This document shows, one piece after another, positions 1 through 5,007 of a stretch of DNA of 5,007 nucleotides. Made by a program: the position numbers and the translations under genes. The notes under the pieces are model-generated. The model was given only the letters and a program-made list of their open reading frames with translations. It did no database searches and had not been told where the DNA came from. This DNA is from Planctomycetota bacterium (GTDB lineage Bacteria > Planctomycetota > UBA1135 > GCA-002686595): positions 1 to 5,007 of the forward strand of contig JAKVCE010000191.1 in NCBI GenBank assembly GCA_022447405.1, written 5' to 3'. The first letter of the stretch is position 1. The number at the start of each line of letters is the position of its first letter.

Positions 1-155
1 TTTAAGAAGTAGCCCGTCAGGGAGAGCTCGCTGAAGAGGACGCAGTCTGCGCCCTCAGAGGCAGCGCGCTTGGCGGCCTCGGCGTGCATGGCGAGGTTCG
101 CGTCTAAGTTCCCGAGCGTCGGCTCGAGCTGAGCTAGGTGGAGTTGGCAGTCCAT
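1..155 (-). CDS. carbon-nitrogen hydrolase (nitrilase superfamily), N-terminal part
   Basis: Only the first 51 codons and two bases of the next are in the window; the gene continues past its left edge. The translation begins MDCQLHLAQLEPTLGNLDAN and reaches FSELSLTGYFL. This is the typical first strand and helix of the carbon-nitrogen hydrolase fold. Glu43 in the SELSLTGY segment corresponds to the first residue of the family's Glu-Lys-Cys catalytic triad; the Lys and Cys lie outside the window. Such enzymes hydrolyse amides or nitriles, or act as the glutaminase domain of NAD synthetase; the fragment does not tell which. The ATG at 153-155 is the first possible start because an in-frame TAG lies five codons upstream. 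Only a weak, distant AGGA (minus strand of 166-169) precedes it. It lies 43 bases downstream of the MoxR gene on the same strand, so it is probably in the same operon. Confidence 0.85.
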   Translation of the reverse strand, partial: MDCQLHLAQLEPTLGNLDANLAMHAEAAKRAASEGADCVLFSELSLTGYFL

Positions 156-198
156 CGAGGGGGAATCCTAACCGGGATCCGGCCGCCGCGTGATGAGC

Positions 199-1178
<980 letters not shown>

Positions 1179-1182
<4 letters not shown>

Positions 1183-1877
1183 AGCAGGTGCTCGCTGATT
1201 TTCCTAGAGGCCTCGATGAGATCGCTCGCGCGCCGGCGGCCGCCCCCATCATCCGGACCGACGAGGAGCGCGTCCATCCCGACCGCGCGCGCGCCGTCGT
1301 AATCCTCGCGCGGGCTGTCTCCGATGTGCAGAGCATTCTCCGGCGAGACGCCCGCTCGCTCCAGGGCGCGGTGGAAGATCTCTGGGGCGGGCTTCTCACA
1401 GCGCTCTTCGGCGCTTGTGAGGGTGAACTCCAAGCGCTCAGAGAGCCCGAGTCCAGAGAGGAGGGCGTGGAGGTCCTCCGACCAGTTTGAGATGACAGCC
1501 ATGCGCACCCCTGAACGCGCCAGAACCCCCTGAAGTTCGAACGCTCCTGGAAGAACTTTGAAGGAGGAGGGGTCCCTGAAGTCGGCGAAGAGGGCCTCTT
1601 CGATCCCAGGGAGGCGGTCGGGGGCCAAGCCGAGCTCGCCCACAAAGACCCGGTGGATCAGGGCGGAGAACCACTCCAGCTGATAGCGCCAGGCGCCGTG
1701 GAGCTCTCGAGGGAGGCGGTCGTGCACCTCGCGCATGAGGTCAGCCATCTCCTTGCCGGTCACAGGAAGGCCTGCATTGCGAGCTGCGGCGGCGTACATA
1801 TCCCCCCGCGAGGAGCGCTCCCCGAGCAGGGTGCCGCCGGCGTCCAAGGTGACGAGCTCAAGAGACCGTGTGCTCAC
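1179..1877 (-). CDS. HAD-superfamily hydrolase, REG-2/HDHD3-like
   Basis: The 232-residue protein shows the four HAD motifs. Motif I is LDAGGTLL with the nucleophile Asp12. Motif II is VISNWS (Ser130). Motif III is Lys162 in CEKPAPEIF. Motif IV is HIGDSPREDYDGA with Asp187 and Asp192. A helical cap lies between motifs I and II (about 20-105), as in subfamily IA. The motif I form DAGGT has Gly14 where most phosphatases have the acid/base Asp (DxDGT). This and the ending ARAVGMDALLV resemble the REG-2/HDHD3-like group, as I recall it. The substrate cannot be named, and loss of the second Asp may mean low or altered phosphatase activity. The start is GTG (1875-1877) with only a weak GCAGG before it. 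It is the first gene of the probable HAD-MoxR-nitrilase operon. Confidence 0.9.
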
Positions 1878-1947
1878 GCCTGCATTCTAGTGCCCTGGGT
1901 GGCAGGCTTGGGCTAAGCCCGGGCTTCGCTCGGGTGTTCGACCACAG
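1878..1947. promoter_or_regulatory. divergent intergenic region between HAD and TPR genes
   Basis: These 70 bases must hold the start signals of both the minus-strand HAD operon and the plus-strand TPR gene, unless transcription enters from elsewhere. No clear -35/-10 pair is visible on either strand. The main structure is a perfect 12-base palindrome at 1915-1926, extending imperfectly to 18 bases. A second overlapping palindrome, GGGCTAAGCCC, lies at 1910-1920. A regulatory role is inferred only from position and symmetry. Confidence 0.4.
1915..1926. repeat. perfect 12-base palindrome AAGCCCGGGCTT
   Basis: The sequence reads the same on both strands. With one mismatch at each side (1914/1927) the symmetry continues with two more pairs, giving an 18-base imperfect palindrome at 1912-1929. 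It lies 21 bases before the ATG of the TPR gene, in a divergent region, where a dimeric regulator could bind. In GC-rich DNA such palindromes can also occur by chance, so function is unproven. Confidence 0.45.
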
Positions 1948-2913
1948 ATGAGAGCCCTGACCTTGACCCTCTTCACCCTCGCCGGGTGCGCGACCTCGGG
2001 CGACGCTGGCGTGGAGGCGAACGAGCGCCTCGCCGCGGCCGCCTCTAGGAGAGGCGACTGGGCTGTCGCAGCAGACCTCTGGCATCGGGTCTATCTCGCC
2101 GACGGCTTGGACAACTCGCGCGCTTGCCTTGAGACCTCAAGGGCGCTCGCGGAGCTCGGAGACCCCGGCAGCGCGGAGGCGCTCTTGCGAGACGGGCTGA
2201 AGCGCTTCCCTGAGAGCGCAGCGCTCCACGAGCTCCACGGCCGAGTCCTTGAGGAGACGGGCTGGCGTCGAGCCGCTGAGGCTGCTTATGGGAAGGCGCT
2301 CGAGTTCCAACCGGGGCTCGTGAACTCCCTCGCTGGGCTCGGCAGGGTCCGCTTGCAGCTCGGGCTGGAGACCTCAGCGATCCCTCCGCTCGCGCGCCTC
2401 GTGGAGCTGGACCCGAGCGTAGAGTCTCTGCGGCTCCTCACTGAGGCAGCGCGCAGCGCGGGAGATCACGTCATCGCCTACGACGCCTACCTGCACCTCT
2501 TCGAGCTGAGCCCAGGGACCCTGTGGGAATTCGTCGACGCAGGCAGCCTCGGGTTGAGCCCTAGCTTGCGGGTTGAGCGGCGCGCTAGCGGACCGGTCTG
2601 TGAGGCTTGGCTTTCACGGGCCTTAGAGCTCGACCCTCAGTGCACACGAGCGCACATCTCGCTCGGCAGACATCGTGTCTTGGCAGGGGAGGACGATGAG
2701 GCAGCGGCGTACCTCCTCCGCGCGCTGGAGACAGACCCCGCCAGCGTCGAGGTGATCTTTGAGCTCACAGAGCTAGAGCTGCGACGCGGAGAGCGCGACG
2801 CGGCCAGCGAACTCCTGGATCAGGCCGGGGAGCTCGTAGAAGACGAAGCCTCGCGGACGCGCCTCGAGGCCCTCTTGGCGAGGGCTGAGGAGCTAGCAGC
2901 GCAGCCGGACTAG
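1948..2913 (+). CDS. TPR-repeat lipoprotein
   Basis: The 321-residue protein starts MRALTLTLFTLAGCATSGD, a short lipoprotein-type signal with lipobox LAGC, so Cys14 is the likely lipidated residue. The rest is almost entirely helical TPR-like repeats. The clearest are 92-125 (with GRVLEETGWRRAAEAAYGKA), 126-159, 236-267 (GRHRVLAGEDDEAAAYLLRA) and 268-301. Weaker ones lie at about 25-52, 58-88 and 160-189. A non-repeat stretch at 190-215 splits the array into five and about three units. TPR arrays are protein-binding scaffolds; here it probably sits on the periplasmic face of a membrane. No enzymatic domain is seen and the partner is unknown. The ATG has no Shine-Dalgarno sequence. Its TAG stop overlaps the stop of the convergent small gene. 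Confidence 0.9.
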   Translation: MRALTLTLFTLAGCATSGDAGVEANERLAAAASRRGDWAVAADLWHRVYLADGLDNSRACLETSRALAELGDPGSAEALLRDGLKRFPESAALHELHGRVLEETGWRRAAEAAYGKALEFQPGLVNSLAGLGRVRLQLGLETSAIPPLARLVELDPSVESLRLLTEAARSAGDHVIAYDAYLHLFELSPGTLWEFVDAGSLGLSPSLRVERRASGPVCEAWLSRALELDPQCTRAHISLGRHRVLAGEDDEAAAYLLRALETDPASVEVIFELTELELRRGERDAASELLDQAGELVEDEASRTRLEALLARAEELAAQPD

Positions 2914-3215
2914 CCGTCTGAGAGCGAGGCCACGAGCTCGTCGAGCTTGGCCGTCACCTCTTCAGCGAACTCGTCCCCGAAGTCCATCGCGAGGACGTCC
3001 ACCTCCTCGAAGGTGTAGCGCCCGCTCGTAGCGCTGTAGGGGATGCCGTACTCCCAGCGGCTTCCGTCTGTGGCGTGGATGACGAGCTCGACCTGCGCAT
3101 CGCCTTCGACGGGCTTCACTTCGTAGGAGACGACTTCGTATTCGCTCATGGGGGCTCGGGGCTCGGCGTAGGTGCGGTCAGCGGGTCCGGCCTGCGCCGG
3201 CCCCGTCTCGGTCAT
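2910..3215 (-). CDS. small acidic protein of unknown family
   Basis: I do not recognise this 101-residue protein. It is acidic. From residue 23 it has a likely beta-rich part (EYEVVSYEVKP, then QVELVIHATDGSRWEYGIPY) followed by a C-terminal acidic helix (DEFAEEVTAKLDELVASL). No signal peptide or membrane segment is seen. Residues 1-22 are rich in Ala, Pro and Gly and may not be translated: an ATG at 3147-3149 would give a 79-residue protein that keeps all of the structured part. The longer start is kept because a GAG-rich stretch precedes it, but neither start is strongly supported. The gene begins 17 bases after the stop of the TrkA-C membrane protein gene on the same strand, so the two are probably co-transcribed. 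Codon use and composition match the neighbours, supporting a real gene. Confidence 0.75.
   Translation of the reverse strand: MTETGPAQAGPADRTYAEPRAPMSEYEVVSYEVKPVEGDAQVELVIHATDGSRWEYGIPYSATSGRYTFEEVDVLAMDFGDEFAEEVTAKLDELVASLSDG
3183..3203 (-). other. GC-rich hairpin near the start of the small gene
   Basis: Bases 3187-3191 (CCGGC) and 3196-3200 (GCCGG) pair around a CTGC loop. Three further G-C pairs (3183-3185 with 3201-3203) follow beyond a single bulged T. The hairpin has no T-run, so it is not a standard terminator. If the small gene starts at 3149, the hairpin lies between the two genes. If it starts at 3215, it lies within codons 5-11. Confidence 0.4.
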
Positions 3216-3232
3216 GGTACTCGCTCAGCGGC

Positions 3233-4111
3233 TCACTTCGTCTCATCTCTCTCCGAGACGCTCTCATGGTGGAGGTTCTTGAGGGCCTCATTCACGGGAT
3301 CAGGCGGCGGGGCCTGCGGCTGCAGCTCCAGGTCATCGAAGAGCGTGGGCTCGCGGAGGGTCTCCTCGACGCGCTCCTGAGTGAGGCGCGAGAGGTTTCT
3401 CCGGGCGCCGACATCGTGGGCGCGCTCTCCCACCGGACCCGCGGGGCGCTTGGCGAGGTCGCCGAGCTCCTCCTCCAGGCCGTAACAGAGGACCTTGTCG
3501 CCAGGCTCAAGCCGAGTCTTCGGCCTGGGCGCAGCGAGCACAGAGCCAGAGCGCCGCCGCACGTTGAGGACGAGGATCCCCTCCTCGTTGAGCGCGAGCT
3601 CCTTCAGGGGTCCGCCCGTGAGCCAGGTGTCCGGCTCCACGGTTAACTGAGCGACGGAGAAGCCCTTCTCGATGCGCAAGAGCTCTTCGTAGTCCAAGAT
3701 CCGCAGCTTGCTAGAGCGCATCAGGTAGCGGGTCAGGATGGGGATGAAGAGCTTGTCGAGCGCGTTCGTCTTGATGAGGGCGGCCAGACCCAACAAGGAG
3801 CCGATCATCCACCAGGTGCGTATCTGGATGTCATCCCCAGCGGTGGAGAAGGTCACGACGACGGTGGCGAGGGCGGAGCTGACGCCGATGCTCCCGAGGG
3901 TGATCATCGTGCTGATGACCCGCCTCCGCGCTGGGTGGCCGACGATGTTCTCGGACTCAGAGGTCGTGAAGCCGGCGCCGGTGAAGGCCGACTGCGCCTG
4001 AAAGCTCGCGACGTCCCAGGAGAGGCCGGTGAGCCGGAGCGCGACCGCGCCACCCCTGACCACGAGGGTGCTGAGCAGGATGACGAGGATGAAAGAGAAG
4101 ACGGCGATCAT
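3233..4111 (-). CDS. membrane protein with TrkA-C (RCK_C) domain
   Basis: The chosen 292-residue protein starts at MIAVFSFILVILLSTLVV. Hydrophobic membrane segments are seen at about 2-25, 65-88 and 100-113. Between the first two is the stretch QSAFTGAGFTTSESE then HPARRR (40-64), which I associate with a family of TrkA-C membrane proteins. Residues about 150-219 (GFSVAQLTV, GPLKELAL, GILVLNVRR, LEPGDKVLCYG) have the pattern of a TrkA-C domain, the ligand-binding lobe of RCK regulators of ion transport. No NAD-binding TrkA-N (Rossmann) domain precedes it. Residues 220-292 form a charged, Pro-rich, probably flexible tail. A role in potassium or other ion transport is inferred. The reading frame stays open upstream to 4426, but that part lies antisense to the neighbouring plus-strand gene and its ribosome binding site and shows no protein-like pattern. 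The ATG at 4109-4111, placed directly at the first membrane segment, is preferred. It has no Shine-Dalgarno sequence. Confidence 0.85.
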   Translation of the reverse strand: MIAVFSFILVILLSTLVVRGGAVALRLTGLSWDVASFQAQSAFTGAGFTTSESENIVGHPARRRVISTMITLGSIGVSSALATVVVTFSTAGDDIQIRTWWMIGSLLGLAALIKTNALDKLFIPILTRYLMRSSKLRILDYEELLRIEKGFSVAQLTVEPDTWLTGGPLKELALNEEGILVLNVRRRSGSVLAAPRPKTRLEPGDKVLCYGLEEELGDLAKRPAGPVGERAHDVGARRNLSRLTQERVEETLREPTLFDDLELQPQAPPPDPVNEALKNLHHESVSERDETK

Positions 4112-4160
4112 GGTGCAGCGACGAGGTGTAGGAGCGAGTCTAGTGTCATCCGGCCAGCAG

Positions 4161-4180
4161 TTGGAGGTTGGAGGTGGAGG
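4161..4180. repeat. short TTGGAGG direct repeat
   Basis: Two exact copies of TTGGAGG (4161-4167 and 4168-4174) are followed by a copy lacking one T (4175-4180). It is purine-rich on the plus strand. It lies 50 bases before the TrkA-C gene start on the minus strand and 63 bases before the lipoprotein start. It could be a regulator-binding stretch or simply a slippage product. Confidence 0.6.
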
Positions 4181-4230
4181 TTGATCCGCCGCGCGGGGAG
4201 GCAGAACATGTCGCCAGGCGAGAGGCTCAC

Positions 4231-4238
4231 AGGAGGAG
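4231..4238 (+). promoter_or_regulatory. strong Shine-Dalgarno sequence AGGAGGAG
   Basis: AGGAGG at 4231-4236 lies seven bases before the ATG at 4244-4246, the ideal spacing. It is the only strong ribosome binding site in the window and decides the start of the following gene in favour of this ATG over a later TTG. Confidence 0.75.
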
Positions 4239-4243
4239 CAGCT

Positions 4244-5007
4244 ATGACCGATGACTTGGCAATGACGAAGGACCGACTCGACGCGCTTGAGCTCAAGGCG
4301 AGAGGGCCGATCCTGCGTGCTTTGAAGGTTGCAGAGCGCCTCGCGGCGCTCTCGCTCTGCGCGCTCTCCTTGGCCTCCTGCTCGGACTTCTCTTCCCAGT
4401 CCAGCTCGTGGTGGCTGCGCTATCACCCGGAAGAGGACGAGGCCGTCTATGTGGAGGTCATGGACGGCGTGACCGCCAAGGCGTCCGCGGCGGGGCCCCT
4501 CCGAGAGCTCGCCAAGGGGTGGCGCAGGTACCCACCCGAGGGCGGCTTGATCACCCTTGATCTCGATGAGGAGCTAGACCCGAATGACATCCCAGAGGGG
4601 GTGAACAGAGAGCGCGTCCAGGCGCTCCTCGCCTCCCTCAGGCGAGAGGCCGTCGTCAGTGAAGCGGGCTTGTTCCGCGTCGGCGCGGAGGGCGTGGGCC
4701 TCTACCGCGTCACCGAGATCAAGGACCTCTCGGTGTTCTTGAGTGACCTGAACGAGCTCTGCAACATCGCCCTGGAAGAGGAGTGGGCAGAGGAGGGCGT
4801 GAACATCTCGTGGGAGCACCTCGAGCTAAGCGAAGAGACGAAGGCGCGCTGGATGAAGCGAGCGGGAGAGCGAGAGCCTTGGCTGACGCGCACGGGCGCG
4901 ACCTTCACCCTCGACCTCCCGATGACAGAGGGGGAGGCGGCGGGCTTCTTGCGTGCGGTGCTCGCGGACGCGGAGGACTTCCCGCCGGAGGCCTGGTTCA
5001 TGAAGGC
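4244..5007 (+). CDS. putative lipoprotein of unknown family, N-terminal part
   Basis: The frame is open from the ATG to the window edge: 254 codons plus two bases, with no stop. Residues 33-46 form a hydrophobic stretch ending in the lipobox LASC, so Cys46 is a likely lipidation site, followed by a Ser-rich linker. From residue 56 (WWLRYHPEEDEAVYVEV) the chain is acidic and mixed alpha/beta, with a recurring design of strand plus helix. I do not recognise a domain. The 32 residues before the hydrophobic stretch are unusually long and charged for a signal peptide. A TTG at 4322 would give MKVAERLAALSLCALSLASC, a textbook lipoprotein signal, but has no well-placed ribosome binding site, while the ATG has an excellent one. 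It is divergent from the TrkA-C gene. Confidence 0.8.
   Translation, partial: MTDDLAMTKDRLDALELKARGPILRALKVAERLAALSLCALSLASCSDFSSQSSSWWLRYHPEEDEAVYVEVMDGVTAKASAAGPLRELAKGWRRYPPEGGLITLDLDEELDPNDIPEGVNRERVQALLASLRREAVVSEAGLFRVGAEGVGLYRVTEIKDLSVFLSDLNELCNIALEEEWAEEGVNISWEHLELSEETKARWMKRAGEREPWLTRTGATFTLDLPMTEGEAAGFLRAVLADAEDFPPEAWFMK

Larger units (their letters stand above)
4112..4243. promoter_or_regulatory. divergent intergenic region between TrkA-C and lipoprotein genes
   Basis: These 132 bases separate two divergently read genes and should carry both promoters. I see no convincing -35/-10 pair on either strand; a TAGACT on the minus strand is at best a weak -10 candidate. The region holds a short TTGGAGG tandem repeat and, at its right end, a strong Shine-Dalgarno sequence for the plus-strand gene. 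Confidence 0.4.

Noticed and set aside
156..198. Possible terminator between the MoxR and nitrilase genes.
   Set aside because: Only a four-base CCGG self-complementary pairing around GAT is seen, without a T-run, which is too weak to call a terminator.
3266..3646. A 126-codon plus-strand frame opposite the TrkA-C gene.
   Set aside because: It is a shadow of the TrkA-C coding frame with no recognisable motif.
4112..4426. N-terminal extension of the TrkA-C protein by 105 codons.
   Set aside because: It overlaps the ribosome binding site and N-terminus of the divergent lipoprotein gene, shows no protein-like pattern, and would place a long hydrophilic stretch before the first membrane segment.
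4574..5001. Two minus-strand frames of 81 and 99 codons opposite the lipoprotein gene.
   Set aside because: They overlap each other and a plus-strand frame that is open for 254 codons with a strong ribosome binding site; their Ser/Arg-rich composition is typical of antisense frames.

Overview
The window is gene-dense, GC-rich bacterial DNA. Six complete or partial reading frames show convincing protein motifs or coding character, plus one small frame of unknown family. Two proteins carry lipobox-type signal sequences and start sites mostly lack a strong Shine-Dalgarno sequence. This suggests a Gram-negative-type, high-GC lineage such as Planctomycetota or Myxococcota. That is inference; no phylogenetic marker is present.

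Left part (about 1-1877, minus strand): a tight gene string read right to left. A HAD-family hydrolase of the REG-2/HDHD3-like type is followed, with a 4-base TTGA stop/start overlap, by a MoxR-type AAA+ ATPase. After a 43-base gap comes the N-terminus of a carbon-nitrogen hydrolase (nitrilase superfamily), cut by the window edge. The three are probably co-transcribed. The usual MoxR partners (DUF58 or von Willebrand A proteins) are not seen in the window.

Middle (1948-2913, plus strand): a TPR-repeat protein with a short lipoprotein signal, divergent from the HAD gene across a 70-base region that holds a perfect 12-base palindrome. It ends tail-to-tail, overlapping by the four bases CTAG, with a small minus-strand gene of unknown family (2910-3215). 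Upstream of that small gene on the same strand, 17 bases away, is a membrane protein (3233-4111) with an N-terminal membrane domain, a TrkA-C (RCK_C) ligand-binding domain and a Pro-rich tail. These two look like a two-gene operon.

Right part (4244 to the edge, plus strand): the start of a putative lipoprotein of unknown family, running off the window. It has the only strong Shine-Dalgarno sequence here and is divergent from the TrkA-C gene across 132 bases that include a short TTGGAGG tandem repeat. I saw no RNA gene, insertion sequence, CRISPR array or defence system. The most noteworthy points are the TrkA-C membrane protein with its small partner, the MoxR gene in an unusual neighbourhood, and the uncharacterised lipoprotein.
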